From NCBI GenBank assembly GCA_035506535.1, contig DATJPE010000068.1, positions 1-55,086 of the forward strand: a DNA stretch of 55,086 nt, read 5' to 3'. Positions 22,779-34,091 of this stretch are shown here, one piece after another. This stretch comes from Actinomycetes bacterium (GTDB lineage: Bacteria > Actinomycetota > Actinomycetes > DATJPE01). Position 1 is the first letter of the stretch; every line of letters starts with the position of its first letter. The notes under the pieces are model-generated. The model saw only the letters and a list, made by a program, of their open reading frames with translations. It made no database searches and was not told the DNA's origin. The position numbers and the translations under genes are program-made.

Positions 22779-24160
22779 CAGCCCTCCGCCTGCAGCAGGG
22801 CCACGACCTCGGGCCCGATCATGGTCACGTCCCCGGCGCCGAGGGTGAGCACGAGGTCCCCCGGTCGCGCCCGCTGCGCCAGCCGCGGCGCCACGGCCGA
22901 CCACGACGGCTCGAAGCTCACCCGCTCCGGCGGCAGGGGCACGGCAGCCGCCACCGACTCCCCCGACGCCCCCGGCACCGGGTCCTCCCCCGCCGGGTAG
23001 ACCTCGAGCACCGTGACGTCGTCGGCGAGCGCCAGGGCCTGGCCGAACTCCTGCCGGAACGCGGCGGTCCGCGAGTAGCGGTGCGGCTGGAAGGCCACGA
23101 CCAGCCGCCCCTCCCCCGCCACCTGGCGCGCCGCGGTCAGCGTCGCGCGGATCTCGGTCGGGTGGTGGGCGTAGTCGTCGTAGACACGTACGCCGCGCCC
23201 GGACCCCTTGAGCTCGAAGCGGCGGCGGGTCCCGGTGAAGCCGGCGAGTCCGTCGCGCAGGTCCGGCCACGGCAGCCCCAGCCCGAGGCCGGCCGAGAGG
23301 GCGGCGGCGGCGTTGGCCGCGTTGTGCCGGCCGGCGAGGCGCAAGGTGAGGCTGCCGAGGCGGCGACCGTGGTGCACGACCTCGCAGCGCGACCCCGGTC
23401 CGGGACTCTCCAGCGTCAGGCTCTCCAGCCGCAGGTCGGCGTCGGGGCTCTCGCCGTAGGTGCGCACGTCGATCCCGGCGCCCCGGGCGAAGCGCGCCAA
23501 GCGCAGCGCGCCCGGGTCGTCCGCGCAGAGCACGACGAACCCCTCGGAGTGCACCCGCAGCAGGAACGCCTCGAACGCGGCATCGACGGCGTCGCTGTCG
23601 GCGTAGTGGTCGAGGTGGTCGGGCTCGACGTTGGTGACGACGGCGACCAGCGGGTCGAGGGCGAGGAAGGAGCCGTCGCTCTCGTCGGCCTCGGCGATGA
23701 ACAGGTCGCCGCTGCCGTCGTGGGCGTTGACGCCGGACTCGGCGAGGTTGCCGCCGATGGCGAAGGACGGGTCCACGCCGCAGTGCTGGGCGGCCACGGT
23801 CATCATCGACGTCGTCGTCGTCTTGCCGTGCGTGCCGGCGATCGCCACGCCGCGACGCCCGCGCATCACCTCCGCCAGGGCCTCCGCCCGCGGCAGCACC
23901 GCGATCCCCTGCCGCCGCGCCTCGACGACCTCGGGATTGTCCGGGCGGATCGCGGAGGACACCACGACCGCGTCGGCGCCGGAGACGTACGTCGCGTCGT
24001 GCCCGACGTGGACCCGCGCCCCGAGCGCCCGCAGCGCGCTGACCTCGCGGCCCTCCTTGGCGTCACTGCCCGACACCTCGATGCCGCGCGCGAGCATGAT
24101 GCGCGCGATCCCGGACATGCCGGCACCGCCGATGCCGACGAAGTGGACGTGCCGGCTCAT
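22778..24160 (-). CDS. murC: UDP-N-acetylmuramate-L-alanine ligase MurC
   Basis: A 460-residue cytoplasmic Mur ligase that adds L-Ala to UDP-MurNAc using ATP. The N-terminal Rossmann motif [16 protein letters not shown] (residues 5-20), the ATP loop [12 protein letters not shown] (about 110-121), ADESDGSFL and the family [12 protein letters not shown] segment near 327-338 are all present. Length is typical. It overlaps murG by 4 bp and ftsQ by 1 bp at ATGA. Confidence 0.97.
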   Translation of the reverse strand: MSRHVHFVGIGGAGMSGIARIMLARGIEVSGSDAKEGREVSALRALGARVHVGHDATYVSGADAVVVSSAIRPDNPEVVEARRQGIAVLPRAEALAEVMRGRRGVAIAGTHGKTTTTSMMTVAAQHCGVDPSFAIGGNLAESGVNAHDGSGDLFIAEADESDGSFLALDPLVAVVTNVEPDHLDHYADSDAVDAAFEAFLLRVHSEGFVVLCADDPGALRLARFARGAGIDVRTYGESPDADLRLESLTLESPGPGSRCEVVHHGRRLGSLTLRLAGRHNAANAAAALSAGLGLGLPWPDLRDGLAGFTGTRRRFELKGSGRGVRVYDDYAHHPTEIRATLTAARQVAGEGRLVVAFQPHRYSRTAAFRQEFGQALALADDVTVLEVYPAGEDPVPGASGESVAAAVPLPPERVSFEPSWSAVAPRLAQRARPGDLVLTLGAGDVTMIGPEVVALLQAEG

Positions 24161-25245
24161 CGCGCCGCCGCCTCGACGACCAGGTCCACCAGCTGCTCGT
24201 CGGCGTCGCGGCGGCCGAACGCCGCGGCCGCGCGGCCCATCGCCGCGAGCCGTTGCGGGTCGCGCAGCAAGGCGACCACGTCCGTGGCGACGTAGTCAGG
24301 GGTGCACGCGGCATCGTCGACGAGCACCCCGCCGCCCGCGTCGACGACCGGGCGCGCGTTGAGCCGCTGCTCCCCGTTGCCGATCGGCAGGGGCACGTAG
24401 ACCGCGGGCAGCCCGACGGCGGCGAGCTCCGCGCACGTGTTGGCGCCGGCGCGGGCCAGCATGAGGTCGGCGGCGGCGTAGCCGAGCTCCATGCGCTCGA
24501 GATAGGGCACGACGACGTACGGCGGGTCGTCGGGGCGGGGGTCGATGCGCACCGTGTTCGCGGGGCCGGTCGCGTGCAGCACCTGCACACCGGCGTCCGC
24601 CAGGGCGCGAGCCGCGCCGGCGACGGCCTCGTTGAGCCGGCGCGAGCCCTGCGACCCGCCGCTCACGAGCAGGGTCGGCCGGTCCGGGTCCAGCCCGAAC
24701 CCGGCGCGCGCGGCGGCGCGCTCGGCGTCGCGGTCGAGGTGGGCGACGGCCGGCCGCAGCGGGAGCCCGACGTAGCGGCCGCGGGCGAGCACGCCGGGGA
24801 CCGCGACGGCGACGTACGGCGTGAAGCGCGCGCCCAGGCGGTTGGCGAGCCCCGCCCGGACATTGGCCTCGTGGACGACGTAGGGCACCTTGCGCGCACG
24901 CGCCGCGAGGTACGCCGGCCCGGCGACGTAGCCACCGAAGCCGACGAGCGCGTCCGCGTGCGTGCGGTCGAGCACGCCCTCCGCGGCGCGGACCGCGGCC
25001 CGCATCCGGGTGGGCACACGCAACAGGTCAGGGCTCGGGCGCCGGGGCACGGGCACGGCGGGGATGAGCGCCAGGTCGTAGCCGCGCTCGGGGACCAGCC
25101 TGGTCTCCAGCCCACGCTCGGTGCCGAGCATCGTGATGCCGACGTCGGGGAAGCGGCGACGCAGCGCGTCGGCCAGCGCGAGGGCGGGCGAGATGTGACC
25201 TGCCGTCCCCCCGCCGGCGAGCACGACGTGCTGCAGCGGTTCCAC
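24157..25245 (-). CDS. murG: MurG UDP-GlcNAc:lipid I N-acetylglucosaminyltransferase
   Basis: A 362-residue peripheral membrane GT28 enzyme that converts lipid I to lipid II. The N-terminal G-loop [16 protein letters not shown] (about 10-25) and the C-terminal donor motifs [36 protein letters not shown] and [14 protein letters not shown] are clear. GTG start at 25245, 4 bp after the ftsW stop. Confidence 0.97.
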   Translation of the reverse strand: MEPLQHVVLAGGGTAGHISPALALADALRRRFPDVGITMLGTERGLETRLVPERGYDLALIPAVPVPRRPSPDLLRVPTRMRAAVRAAEGVLDRTHADALVGFGGYVAGPAYLAARARKVPYVVHEANVRAGLANRLGARFTPYVAVAVPGVLARGRYVGLPLRPAVAHLDRDAERAAARAGFGLDPDRPTLLVSGGSQGSRRLNEAVAGAARALADAGVQVLHATGPANTVRIDPRPDDPPYVVVPYLERMELGYAAADLMLARAGANTCAELAAVGLPAVYVPLPIGNGEQRLNARPVVDAGGGVLVDDAACTPDYVATDVVALLRDPQRLAAMGRAAAAFGRRDADEQLVDLVVEAAAR

Positions 25246-25249
25246 GGGA

Positions 25250-26515
25250 TCAGATCCTGCGCAGCATCGCCCAGGCCCGCCGCATCCGGTCGCGCCGGTG
25301 GGCCCGGTGCGCGGCGAGCGCCTCCGCCGCTCCGGGCTCGGAGCGGGCCAGGGACATGAGGACGCCGAGCGCCACCAAGGTGACGAGCAGGGCGGAGCCG
25401 CCGTAGGACACCAGCGGCAGCGGCAGGCCGGCGATCGGCAGCAGGCCCAGCACGGCGCCGATGTTGATGAGCGCCTGCCCGGTGATCCACACGGTGATTC
25501 CCGCGGCGGCGAGGCGCACGAAGGGGTCGCCGCAGCGCAGCGCGATCCGGATGCCGGCGTAGGCGAGCAGCCCGAACAGCGCGAGCACCGTGAGGGTGCC
25601 GATCAGGCCGAGCTCCTCGCCGATGACCGCGAAGATGAAGTCGGTGTGCGCCTCCGGCAGAGCCCCCCACTTCTCCCGGCCGGCACCGAGCCCGAGGCCC
25701 CACCAGCCGCCGGAGCCGAGCGCGTACTTGCCGTGCAGGGCCTGCCAGCCGGTGCTCGTGGGGTCGGCCTGGTTGGGGTGCAGCCAGTCGGTGAAGCGCG
25801 TCGAGCGGTGGGTCGCCGAGACCGACAGGTAGGTCACCATCGCGATGGCCGCCCCGCCGAGCAGCACGAACAGCCGCATCGGCGCACCCGTGACGAAGAG
25901 CACGACCAGGGTCACCATGACGATGATCACCGCTGTGCCCAGGTCGTCCTCGGCGAGCACCAGCGCCACCACCGCGAGCGCCGCGGGCAGCACGGGGATC
26001 AGCAGGTGCCGCCAGGTGTCGAGCAGCTTGCGCTTGCGGGCCAGCACGTCGGCGGCGTAGAGGATCAGCGCCAGCTTCGCGGCCTCCGACGGCTGCAGCC
26101 GGAACGGGCCGCCGATGTTGATCCAGTTGCGGTTGCCGTTCACCGCCACGCCGATGCCGGGCACCATGACGAGCGCCAGCAGCGCGAGGGAGCCGATGAG
26201 CGCCGGCAGCGCGAGGATGCGCCACGTGCGCACCGGCATCCGCGAGGCGAGCAGCATCGCGGGAACGCCGACGGCCGCCCACATGAGCTGACGCGCGACG
26301 ATGCCGAAGGCCGAGCCGGTGTCGGCGTACTCGATGACCGAGCTGGCGGAGAACACCATGACCACGCCGAGCCCGAGCAGCAGCGTCGTGCAGCCCATCA
26401 CGATGAGATAGGACGCCAGCGGCTGGTCGAGGACGGCGGCGACTCGCGCCGACATCCCCCCGTGGTGCTCGGCGTCGGCGACGACCAGCGGCCGCGGGCG
26501 CACGGACTGCGTCAC
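25250..26515 (-). CDS. ftsW: SEDS-family septal glycosyltransferase FtsW
   Basis: A 421-residue integral membrane protein with about ten hydrophobic segments. It is the lipid II polymerase that works with FtsI at the septum. Typical SEDS sequences are [13 protein letters not shown] (about 139-151), [28 protein letters not shown] region near 276-303, and [12 protein letters not shown] near 372. The N-terminal 30 and C-terminal 40 residues are cytoplasmic and basic. The GTG start overlaps the murD stop (GTGA). Confidence 0.96.
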   Translation of the reverse strand: MTQSVRPRPLVVADAEHHGGMSARVAAVLDQPLASYLIVMGCTTLLLGLGVVMVFSASSVIEYADTGSAFGIVARQLMWAAVGVPAMLLASRMPVRTWRILALPALIGSLALLALVMVPGIGVAVNGNRNWINIGGPFRLQPSEAAKLALILYAADVLARKRKLLDTWRHLLIPVLPAALAVVALVLAEDDLGTAVIIVMVTLVVLFVTGAPMRLFVLLGGAAIAMVTYLSVSATHRSTRFTDWLHPNQADPTSTGWQALHGKYALGSGGWWGLGLGAGREKWGALPEAHTDFIFAVIGEELGLIGTLTVLALFGLLAYAGIRIALRCGDPFVRLAAAGITVWITGQALINIGAVLGLLPIAGLPLPLVSYGGSALLVTLVALGVLMSLARSEPGAAEALAAHRAHRRDRMRRAWAMLRRI

Positions 26516-27930
26516 GGAGCGGCCTCCGTGGCGAGAGCCCGTACCGCCTCGGCGAACGCGTCACCGCGGTGCGCGTAGTCACGGAAGAGGTCCATCGACG
26601 CCGCCGCGGGGGCGAGCAGCACGGTGTCACCGGGCCGCGCGAGGGCGGCGGCGCGACGGACGACGTCGGTCATGACGTCAGTCTCCGTGCTGGCCACGTC
26701 CACGACGGGGACCTCGGGCGCGTGTCGCGCCAGCGCGTCGGCGATGACCGCGCGGTCGGCGCCGAGCACCACGACGCCGCGCAGCCGCGAGCGTACCGCC
26801 GGCACGAGCTCGTCGAAGGTCGCGCCTTTGACCAGGCCTCCCGCGATCCAGACGACCGAGTCGTAGGCGCGAAGCGACGCAGCGGCTGCGTGCGGGTTCG
26901 TCGCCTTGCTGTCGTCGACATAGGAGACCCCGTCGACGACGGCGACGAGCTCGATGCGGTGGTGCCCTGGGCGGAAGCCGCGCAGCCCGTCGCGGACCGC
27001 CACCGGCGGGACGCCGTACGCACGCGCCAGTGCCGCCGCGGCGAGGGCGTTCGCCACGTTGTGCGGGGCGTTCGGGATGACGTCGCGCAGGGTCGCGAGC
27101 TCGGCCGCCGACGTCGCCCGCTCCTCGACGAACGCGCGGTCGACGAGGATGTCGTCGACGACGCCGACCATGCCCACCGAGGGCACCCCGAGGGTGAAGC
27201 CGATGGCACGGCAGCCCTCCACGACGTCGGCCTCGACGACCAGCCGCTCGGTCCACGGGTCCGCGACGTTGTACACGCACGCGACCTGGGCTCGCTGGTA
27301 GATCCGGCCCTTGTCGCGCGCATAGGCCTCCATCGAGGAGTGCCAGTCGACGTGGTCCTCGGCGATGTTGAGCACCGCCGATGCCAGCGCTGACATCGAG
27401 AACGTCCGGTGCAGCTGGAAGCTGGACAGCTCGACCGCGATGACGTCGTACGGCTGCTCGGCCGTGACCGCGTCGACGAGGGCGAGCCCGACGTTCCCGG
27501 CGGCCACCGCGCGTTTCCCCGACGCGACGAGCATCGCGGCGAGCATCTCCACCGTCGTGGTCTTGCCGTTGGTCCCGGTGAGCGCGAGCCACGGTGCGGC
27601 GCCCTCGGGCCGCAGGTGCCACGCCAGCTCGATCTCGCTCCACACCGGGATGCCGGCTGCCTCGGCCGCGACGAGCAGCGGCGCGTCGGGCCGCCAGCCG
27701 GGGCTCGCGACGACGAGGGTGATCGCGTCGGGCACCGCCTCGATCGCCCCCGCACCGAGCCGTACGTCGGCGCCGAGGACCTCGAGCACGCCCGCGCGCT
27801 CGCTCGTCGGCCCGGCCTCGCTGCGGTCCACGACGACGACCCGGGCGCCGCGACGCAGCAGCGCGTCGGCCGCCGCGAAGCCGGAGACGCCGACGCCGGC
27901 GACGAGGACGCGGGCGTCCTCCCACCTCAC
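26512..27930 (-). CDS. murD: UDP-N-acetylmuramoyl-L-alanine-D-glutamate ligase MurD
   Basis: A 472-residue Mur ligase that adds D-Glu. Visible motifs: N-terminal [18 protein letters not shown]-loop [14 protein letters not shown] (about 123-136), [10 protein letters not shown] and the C-terminal [15 protein letters not shown] typical of MurD. GTG at 27930 was chosen because it overlaps the mraY stop as GTGA and is directly before the Rossmann motif. The frame is open further upstream inside mraY, but that extension has no MurD homology. Confidence 0.96.
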   Translation of the reverse strand: MRWEDARVLVAGVGVSGFAAADALLRRGARVVVVDRSEAGPTSERAGVLEVLGADVRLGAGAIEAVPDAITLVVASPGWRPDAPLLVAAEAAGIPVWSEIELAWHLRPEGAAPWLALTGTNGKTTTVEMLAAMLVASGKRAVAAGNVGLALVDAVTAEQPYDVIAVELSSFQLHRTFSMSALASAVLNIAEDHVDWHSSMEAYARDKGRIYQRAQVACVYNVADPWTERLVVEADVVEGCRAIGFTLGVPSVGMVGVVDDILVDRAFVEERATSAAELATLRDVIPNAPHNVANALAAAALARAYGVPPVAVRDGLRGFRPGHHRIELVAVVDGVSYVDDSKATNPHAAAASLRAYDSVVWIAGGLVKGATFDELVPAVRSRLRGVVVLGADRAVIADALARHAPEVPVVDVASTETDVMTDVVRRAAALARPGDTVLLAPAAASMDLFRDYAHRGDAFAEAVRALATEAAP

Positions 27931-29006
27931 CGGGAGACCCCTCCCCCGCCGACCCACTCGGCATAGAACAGGCCGAGGCCGAGGCCGGCGCACAGCCCCG
28001 CGATGACCCAGAACCGGATGACGATGGTGACCTCGCCCCAGCCCTTGAGCTCGAAGTGGTGCTGCAGCGGCGCCATCAGGAACAGTCGTTTCTTGGTCAG
28101 CTTGTAGCCGCCGACCTGCAGGATCACCGACATCGTGATGACCACGAACAGGCCGCCGAGAACGAGGAGAAGCAGCTCGGTGCGCGACAGGATCGCGATG
28201 CCGGACAGCAGCCCGCCGAGGGCGAGCGAGCCGGTGTCGCCCATGAAGATCTGGGCCGGCGACGCGTTCCACCACAGGAACCCGAAGCAGGCACCCAGCG
28301 CGCCGGCCGCCACGACCGCGAGGTCGAGCGGGTCGCCGACGGTGTAGCAGCGCGGTGCGACCGCGGCCTCGCAGGAGTTGCCGAACTCCCAGACGCAGAT
28401 GACGACGTAGGCGCCGAGCACCATGACCGAGGCGCCGGTCGCGAGGCCGTCGAGCCCGTCGGTGAGGTTCACGCCGTTCGAGGCGGCGATGATCATCGCG
28501 AGGACCCACAGGAAGAACAGCGCGGTGGGCAGCACCACCGGGGTGTCGCGGACGAAGGAGACCGCGCGTGAGGCCGGTGAGATGCCCGCGTCGTCGTGGG
28601 TGTTGAGGGCCACGACGGCGAACACGAACGCCACCAGCGTCTGGCCGCCCAGCTTGACGCGGGCGCGCAGCCCGGCGCTGCGCTGCCGGAAGATCTTGAT
28701 GTAGTCGTCGAGGAAGCCGACCGCGGCCAGGCCGGTCATGAGGAAGAGCACGAGCAGCCCGGAGGGCGAGGGGGCGCTGACGGTGTAGAGGTGCGCGGCG
28801 ACGTACCCGGCGAGCGTCCCGCCGACGATGACCAGCCCGCCCATCGACGGCGTACCGCGCTTTCCGGAGTGCGCCGGGTAGTGGCCGTGGGACTCGTCAC
28901 GGATCGCCTGCGCGTAGCCGTGCCGCTTCAGCGTCCGGATGAGCAAGGGCGTCGCGAACAGGCCGATGACGAGGCCGACCGCGGCGGCGATGAGGACGAG
29001 CCTCAC
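27927..29006 (-). CDS. mraY: Phospho-N-acetylmuramoyl-pentapeptide transferase MraY
   Basis: A 359-residue integral membrane enzyme with about ten helices that transfers phospho-MurNAc-pentapeptide to undecaprenyl phosphate, giving lipid I. The catalytic regions [15 protein letters not shown] (about 99-113) and [12 protein letters not shown] (about 175-186), with the conserved aspartates, and [12 protein letters not shown] (about 255-266) are present, as is [11 protein letters not shown] near the end. GTG start at 29006 overlaps murF stop by GTGA. Confidence 0.97.
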   Translation of the reverse strand: MRLVLIAAAVGLVIGLFATPLLIRTLKRHGYAQAIRDESHGHYPAHSGKRGTPSMGGLVIVGGTLAGYVAAHLYTVSAPSPSGLLVLFLMTGLAAVGFLDDYIKIFRQRSAGLRARVKLGGQTLVAFVFAVVALNTHDDAGISPASRAVSFVRDTPVVLPTALFFLWVLAMIIAASNGVNLTDGLDGLATGASVMVLGAYVVICVWEFGNSCEAAVAPRCYTVGDPLDLAVVAAGALGACFGFLWWNASPAQIFMGDTGSLALGGLLSGIAILSRTELLLLVLGGLFVVITMSVILQVGGYKLTKKRLFLMAPLQHHFELKGWGEVTIVIRFWVIAGLCAGLGLGLFYAEWVGGGGVSR

Positions 29007-30373
29007 GACGCCGCCTCCGCGAGCAGCGCGGCGACGACGCGCTCGAGGCCGATCGAGCGCGACGCCTTGACGAGCACGACGTCGCCGGGCCGGACCTGGG
29101 CGTCGAGGAGGGCCACCGCCGCGTCGACGTCGGGCACGACCTCGCCGGACCCGGCACCGCGCACGATGGCGGCCGCGTCATCGCCGACGACGACGAGACG
29201 GTCGATGCCGAGCTTCGCCGCGTGCCGACCCACGTCGGCGTGCTCGACCTCGCTCGACTCCCCCAGCTCGAGCATCTCGCCCAGGACCGCCCACGTCCGC
29301 CGGTCCGCGCCGAGCGCCGCGAGCGCGTCGAGGGCGGCGCGCATCGAGTCGGGGCTGGCGTTGTACGCGTCGTTGACCACGGTGACGCCGTCCGCGCGCT
29401 CGCGAACCTCCATCCGCCACCGGCTCGCGGGACGGGCCGCCGACAGCGCCGCGGCGACGGCCGCGACGTCCATCCCGAGCTCGCGGGCGACGGCCGCCGC
29501 GGCGAGCGCGTTGCCCACCTGGTGCGCGCCGACGTAGGCCAGCTCGACCGGTGCGACGCCCTCGGGGGTCAGCAGCGTGAAGGCGGGACGGGCGCCGGCG
29601 AGAAGGCGGATGTCCGTCGCGCGCACGTCGGCGCCGTCGGCGCGACCGACGAGAACCACGCGTGCCGCGGTCCGGGCCGCCATCGCCCGCACGCGGGGGT
29701 CGTCAGCGTTGAGCACCGCCACGCCGTCGGCGGGCAGCGCCTCGACCAGCTCGCCCTTGGCGAGCGCGATCCCCTCGACCGAGGCGAACTCGCCGAGGTG
29801 GGCGCTCCCCACGTTGAGCACCGCGCCGATGCGCGGAGGCGCGATCTCGGTGAGCGCCCGGATGTGCCCGATCCCCCGGGCCCCCATCTCGGCGACGAGC
29901 GCGCGGGTCTCCTCGCTGACCCGCAGCACGGTGAGCGGCAGGCCGATCTCGTTGTTGTTGTTGCCTCTCGCGGCGACGGTCGGCATCGCCGGGGCGAGCG
30001 TCGACGCGAGCAGGTCCTTGGTCGAGGTCTTGCCGGCCGACCCGGTGATGCCGACCACGACGAGGTCCGGCGACCGCCCGACGACGGCACGTGCGAGGTG
30101 GCCGAGCGCCACGACGGTGTCGGGGACGATGACGGCCGGTACGCCCACCGGGTAGTGCGCCAGCACCGCGGCCGCGCCGGATCGCCGGACGGCGTCGACG
30201 GCGAAGTCGTGGCCGTCGTGCCGCGTTCCCGGGATCGCGACGAACAGCCCGCCCGGTCCCACCTCCCGCGAGTCGACCGACACCTCGCCGGTGACCACCG
30301 CCTCGGGGTCCGGCACCGCGTCCAGGGTGCCGCCGACGGCGCGGGCGACGTCGGCGAGCCGGGTCGGGATCAC
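29003..30373 (-). CDS. murF: UDP-MurNAc-tripeptide-D-alanyl-D-alanine ligase MurF
   Basis: A 456-residue Mur ligase that adds D-Ala-D-Ala to the tripeptide. N-terminal [31 protein letters not shown]-loop [16 protein letters not shown] (about 103-118), [11 protein letters not shown] and [12 protein letters not shown] are diagnostic. I chose GTG at 30373 because it makes a GTGA overlap with the murE stop, like the other junctions in this operon; a TTG at 30385 would add four residues. Confidence 0.96.
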   Translation of the reverse strand: MIPTRLADVARAVGGTLDAVPDPEAVVTGEVSVDSREVGPGGLFVAIPGTRHDGHDFAVDAVRRSGAAAVLAHYPVGVPAVIVPDTVVALGHLARAVVGRSPDLVVVGITGSAGKTSTKDLLASTLAPAMPTVAARGNNNNEIGLPLTVLRVSEETRALVAEMGARGIGHIRALTEIAPPRIGAVLNVGSAHLGEFASVEGIALAKGELVEALPADGVAVLNADDPRVRAMAARTAARVVLVGRADGADVRATDIRLLAGARPAFTLLTPEGVAPVELAYVGAHQVGNALAAAAVARELGMDVAAVAAALSAARPASRWRMEVRERADGVTVVNDAYNASPDSMRAALDALAALGADRRTWAVLGEMLELGESSEVEHADVGRHAAKLGIDRLVVVGDDAAAIVRGAGSGEVVPDVDAAVALLDAQVRPGDVVLVKASRSIGLERVVAALLAEAAS

Positions 30374-31887
30374 CGTGCCCCCCAAGACGCCGGTGCGGCC
30401 AGCAGCTCGCGGAGCACGACCCGGTCGTCGAAGGCGCGCACCTCGCCGTGGACCTCCTGGCCCTGCTCGTGACCCTTGCCGGCCACCACGACCGCGTCAC
30501 CGGAGACGGCGAGGGAGACCGCGAAGGCGATCGCCTCCGCCCGGTCGAGCTCGGCGTGCACCTGCGCGGCGCCCGCGACCTCGCGCGCGCCGGCGAGCAT
30601 CGCGGCGACGATCTCCGCCGGGTCCTCCGAGCGCGGGTTGTCACTCGTGAGCACCACCACGTCGGCGAGCTCGGCAGCGACCCGGCCCATCGGCGCGCGC
30701 TTGGAGGCGTCGCGGTCGCCACCGCACCCGAGCACCACGATCACCCGGCCCTCGGTGATCTCGCGCACGGTCTCCAGCAGCCGCCGCACGGCCTCGGGCG
30801 TGTGCGCGTAGTCGACGACGGCCAGGTAGCCCTGCCCGGCGTCGACCCGTTCCATGCGCCCGGGCACCCCGGGGAGGTCGGCGATCCCCTCGGCGGCGGC
30901 GTCGAGCGGCACCCCGGCCGCGTCGAGCGCCGCCACGGCGAGCAGGGCGTTGGAGACGTTGAAGCTGCCCGGCAGCGCGACCGACACCTCGACCTCCCGA
31001 CCGGCCGGACCGGCCGCCCGGAAGCGCGACCCGACCGCGGTCGCGTCCACCGCGACCGCGCGCCAGTCCGCCGGGACGTCGGGCGCCAGGGCAACGGTCG
31101 TGACCGGCACCCCCGCCTCGCGGGCCAGGCGCCGACCCCACTCGTCGTCGACGGCGACGACACCGAGCCGGCTGCGCTCGGCACGGAACAGCGAGGCCTT
31201 GGCGGCGAAGTAGTCCTGCATGCTCGGGTGGAAGTCGAGGTGGTCCTGGCTGAGGTTGGTGAACACCGCGACGTCGTACGTCGTGCCGTCCACCCGGCCG
31301 AGGGCGAGCGCGTGCGAGCTCACCTCCATGGTGACCGCCGAGCACCCGCGCTGCACCATGAGGGCGAGCAGCGCCTGCACCTGAGGCGCCTCGGGCGTGG
31401 TGCGCACGCTCGGCAGGACCTCGCCGGCGACGCGGGTCTCCACGGTCCCGACCAACCCGGTGCGCCGCCCCGCCGCCCGCAGGCCGGCGTCGAGCAGGAA
31501 CGCCGTCGTCGTCTTGCCGTTGGTGCCCGTCACCCCGAGCAGCAGCAGCTGCTCGTCGGGATGCCCGTACACCTGGGCCGCCAGCCCGCCGAGGACCGCG
31601 CGCGGGTCGGCGACGACGAGACACGGCAGTCCGGCGGCCGCCGCGTCGTCGACCCCGGCGGAGTCGGTGAGGACGGCCACGGCGCCACGCGCCGCGGCCT
31701 GGCCGGCGAAGCGCGCGCCGTGGGTGTGAGCGCCCGGCAGCGCCGCGTACAGGTCGCCCGGCTCGACGTCGCGGGAGTCCAGGCAGACCCCGGTCACGGC
31801 CACATCCGCGGGCGGCGGCTCGGCGCCCAGTCGAGCGGCCAGGGAGCGCAGCGGGACCGGCGGCACGACCGGGCGGGCGTCGGGCAC
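30370..31887 (-). CDS. murE: UDP-MurNAc-tripeptide synthetase MurE (diaminopimelate-adding)
   Basis: A 505-residue Mur ligase adding the third amino acid. Motifs: DSRDVEPGDLYAALPG near 38-53, P-loop [15 protein letters not shown] (about 116-130), MEVSSHALALGRV and the substrate motif SDNPRSEDP, in which DNPR is the signature for diaminopimelate rather than lysine. The peptidoglycan is therefore expected to contain DAP. GTG at 31887 lies 7 nt after a TAGCCT -10 element, so a separate leaderless transcript within the operon is likely. Confidence 0.97.
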   Translation of the reverse strand: MPDARPVVPPVPLRSLAARLGAEPPPADVAVTGVCLDSRDVEPGDLYAALPGAHTHGARFAGQAAARGAVAVLTDSAGVDDAAAAGLPCLVVADPRAVLGGLAAQVYGHPDEQLLLLGVTGTNGKTTTAFLLDAGLRAAGRRTGLVGTVETRVAGEVLPSVRTTPEAPQVQALLALMVQRGCSAVTMEVSSHALALGRVDGTTYDVAVFTNLSQDHLDFHPSMQDYFAAKASLFRAERSRLGVVAVDDEWGRRLAREAGVPVTTVALAPDVPADWRAVAVDATAVGSRFRAAGPAGREVEVSVALPGSFNVSNALLAVAALDAAGVPLDAAAEGIADLPGVPGRMERVDAGQGYLAVVDYAHTPEAVRRLLETVREITEGRVIVVLGCGGDRDASKRAPMGRVAAELADVVVLTSDNPRSEDPAEIVAAMLAGAREVAGAAQVHAELDRAEAIAFAVSLAVSGDAVVVAGKGHEQGQEVHGEVRAFDDRVVLRELLAAPASWGAR

Positions 31888-31894
31888 GGCTGGC

Positions 31895-31900
31895 AGGCTA
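31895..31900 (-). promoter_or_regulatory. murE: Internal -10 element (TAGCCT) for a leaderless murE transcript
   Basis: On the minus strand TAGCCT ends exactly 7 nt before the GTG of murE and there is no ribosome site in between. No convincing -35 is seen. Confidence 0.5.
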
Positions 31901-31905
31901 CGCGG

Positions 31906-33738
31906 TCAGTGCGAGTAGATCGGGTACGGCGTCGCGCGGGTCGACGTCGGCGGCACCTTCATCGTGGCCAGTGCGAACTCCATGATCTGCTTGAAGACCG
32001 GGCCGGCCAGCCGGCCGCCGAAGTGGCCGTTGCGCGGGTTCTGCAGGGTGACGGCCACGACCAGCCGGGGATGGTCGGCCGGCGCCATCCCGATGAAGGA
32101 GGCGGTGTAGCCGCGGTAGCAGTGGCAGGCGTCGTCGACCCGGTTGGCCGTACCCGTCTTGCCCGCCACCCGGTAGCCGGGGATCTCCGCCATCGGCGCG
32201 GTGCCCTGCTCGGAGACGACCGACTCGAGCATCCGGCGCACCTCGGCCGCCACCTTCGGGCTGACCACCCGCGTCGTCGTCGGTGCCGGTGCCGGGTGGT
32301 AGGTCCCGTCCGGCGAGGTCGTCCCGGCGACGAGTGACGGCTCGACCCGCAGGCCGTTGTTGGCGATGGTGGCGTACACGGAGGCGGCCTGGACGGCATT
32401 GACGGACAGGCCCTGACCGAAGGCGATCGTGTAGAACTGCGTGCCCGACCAGCGCCAGGGCGGGGGCAGGATGCCGCTGCTCTCGCCCGGGAAGTTCATC
32501 CCGGTCGGGTCGCCGATCCCGAACTTCTTCAGGTAGCGGTACAGCGTCTGCGGTCCGATCCGCTCGGCGGTGAGGATCGCGCCGAGGTTGCTCGACTTCG
32601 CGAGCACGCCGGTGAGGGTGAGGTGCTCGGTGCCGTGCGCGACGTCGTCGTGGAAGGTCGCGTCCGAGCGGTGCAGGAAGGGCGGCACCACGATCGCGCT
32701 GGTCGGGGTGACCTTGCCCTCCTGCAACGCGGCCGCCGCGGTCATGACCTTGCTCGTCGAGCCGGGCTCGTAGACGTCGGAGAGCGCGGAGTTCCCGCGG
32801 TTGGCGGCCGAGGCCGCCCCGGGGTTGTTGGGGTCGAACGTCGGCACCACGGCCAGCGCCAGGATGTGCCCGGTCGTCGGGTCCATGACGACGGCCACCC
32901 CCGAGTCGGCCTTGGCCCGCTTGACCTGCGCGGCCAGCGCGTCCTGGGCCGCCCACTGGATGTCGCGGTCGATGGTCAGCCGGACGTCGCTGCCCGGGAC
33001 CGGCTCGGTCGTGTGGTCCTGCGGCGTCGGGATCTCGCTGCCGTCGAGCCCCTCCTGGTACGTGGCCTTGCCGGGCGTGCCGGCCAGCCCCTTGTTGTAC
33101 TCCAGCTCGATCCCGCCGAGACCGACGTCGTCGATGCCGGTGAAGCCGATGGTGTTGGCCGCGACGGTCCCGGACGGGTAGACCCGCTTGGTCGTCTGCT
33201 GCCCGTAGATCCCGGCGAGGTCGAGGGCGGCCACCTGCTTCCACGTCTGGGGGCTCACCTCGCGCGCGACGTAGGCGAAGCGGTGCTGGCCGGTGAGGAT
33301 CTCGGTCAGCGTCGTGACGTCCATGTGCAGCACTGGGGCGAGCTTGGCCGCCGTGCCGGCCGGGTCGACGACGAGGGTCTGGTCCGTGGTGACGTCGACC
33401 GCGGGGACGCTGGTGGCGAGGACCACGCCGTGCACGTCGGTGATGGCGCCGCGGTCGGCGAGCAGGGTCACGTCCTGGGTCCGGCCGGCGCTGGCCTGCT
33501 CCGCGTACACCGGCGCGTCGACGCCCTGCAGCTGGAAGAGCCGCAGGACGTAGACGGCGAGCAGCAGGGCCAGGCAGACCAGCGAGGCCTTCAGCCGCAG
33601 GCCGGGACGGCCGAGGCGGACGTTGCCCCTGCGCCGGCGGCGCGGCGGTGCCGGTGGCCGGCGCTGCACCGGGGGGCGGCGCGCCGGAGCCGGCCGGACG
33701 GGGCGCCGGGTGGTCACCCCACCGCGTGGCGGCGTCAC
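31906..33738 (-). CDS. ftsI: Septal transpeptidase FtsI (PBP3-type class B penicillin-binding protein)
   Basis: A 610-residue membrane-anchored class B PBP that cross-links septal peptidoglycan. A long basic, Pro-rich cytoplasmic tail (about 45 residues) precedes one membrane helix (LVCLALLLAVYVLRL). The PBP dimerisation domain starts near 80. The transpeptidase domain has SxxK as GSTSKVMT (near 325), SxN as KSSN (near 380) and KTG as GKTGTANR (near 525). No PASTA domain follows. GTG start overlaps the ftsL stop (GTGA). Confidence 0.96.
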   Translation of the reverse strand: MTPPRGGVTTRRPVRPAPARRPPVQRRPPAPPRRRRRGNVRLGRPGLRLKASLVCLALLLAVYVLRLFQLQGVDAPVYAEQASAGRTQDVTLLADRGAITDVHGVVLATSVPAVDVTTDQTLVVDPAGTAAKLAPVLHMDVTTLTEILTGQHRFAYVAREVSPQTWKQVAALDLAGIYGQQTTKRVYPSGTVAANTIGFTGIDDVGLGGIELEYNKGLAGTPGKATYQEGLDGSEIPTPQDHTTEPVPGSDVRLTIDRDIQWAAQDALAAQVKRAKADSGVAVVMDPTTGHILALAVVPTFDPNNPGAASAANRGNSALSDVYEPGSTSKVMTAAAALQEGKVTPTSAIVVPPFLHRSDATFHDDVAHGTEHLTLTGVLAKSSNLGAILTAERIGPQTLYRYLKKFGIGDPTGMNFPGESSGILPPPWRWSGTQFYTIAFGQGLSVNAVQAASVYATIANNGLRVEPSLVAGTTSPDGTYHPAPAPTTTRVVSPKVAAEVRRMLESVVSEQGTAPMAEIPGYRVAGKTGTANRVDDACHCYRGYTASFIGMAPADHPRLVVAVTLQNPRNGHFGGRLAGPVFKQIMEFALATMKVPPTSTRATPYPIYSH

Positions 33739-34091
33739 GACCCGCCGCCCAGCCGCAGGAAGCGCGGCCGGCCGCCGGGCACCATGCCCAGCGCGCGCGC
33801 CTTGGCGGCGAGCTCCTCGGGCGACTGCAGCACGGCCACCTGCTGCTGCAGCTGCTGCTCCTGGTCCTCCAGCGCCGCTTGGTGGCGCTGGAGGTCCTGG
33901 ACGGTGAAGGAGTCCTGCGCGAGGGCGGTGTTGAGCGCGAGCAGGGTGAGCAGCCCACCGACGAGCAGGAGGAGCAGCAGCAGCGCGAAGGCGCCCCGCT
34001 TCGCGTGCGGCCGCGGCTGCGGGACCACCCGCAGCGAGGAGGGGGCGCTGCCCGGCCGCGCCTGGGTCCGAGCGATGGCGGCGCCGCTCAC
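33735..34091 (-). CDS. ftsL: FtsL-like septum formation protein
   Basis: A 118-residue bitopic protein: basic N-terminus ([10 protein letters not shown]), one membrane helix ([19 protein letters not shown], about 35-53) and a coiled coil with Gln/Leu heptads (about 63-92), ending with the FtsL-type ALGMVPGG. Position between rsmH and ftsI is the standard place for ftsL. It would form a complex with FtsQ and a DivIC-type partner. GTG start overlaps rsmH by GTGA. Confidence 0.9.
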   Translation of the reverse strand: MSGAAIARTQARPGSAPSSLRVVPQPRPHAKRGAFALLLLLLLVGGLLTLLALNTALAQDSFTVQDLQRHQAALEDQEQQLQQQVAVLQSPEELAAKARALGMVPGGRPRFLRLGGGS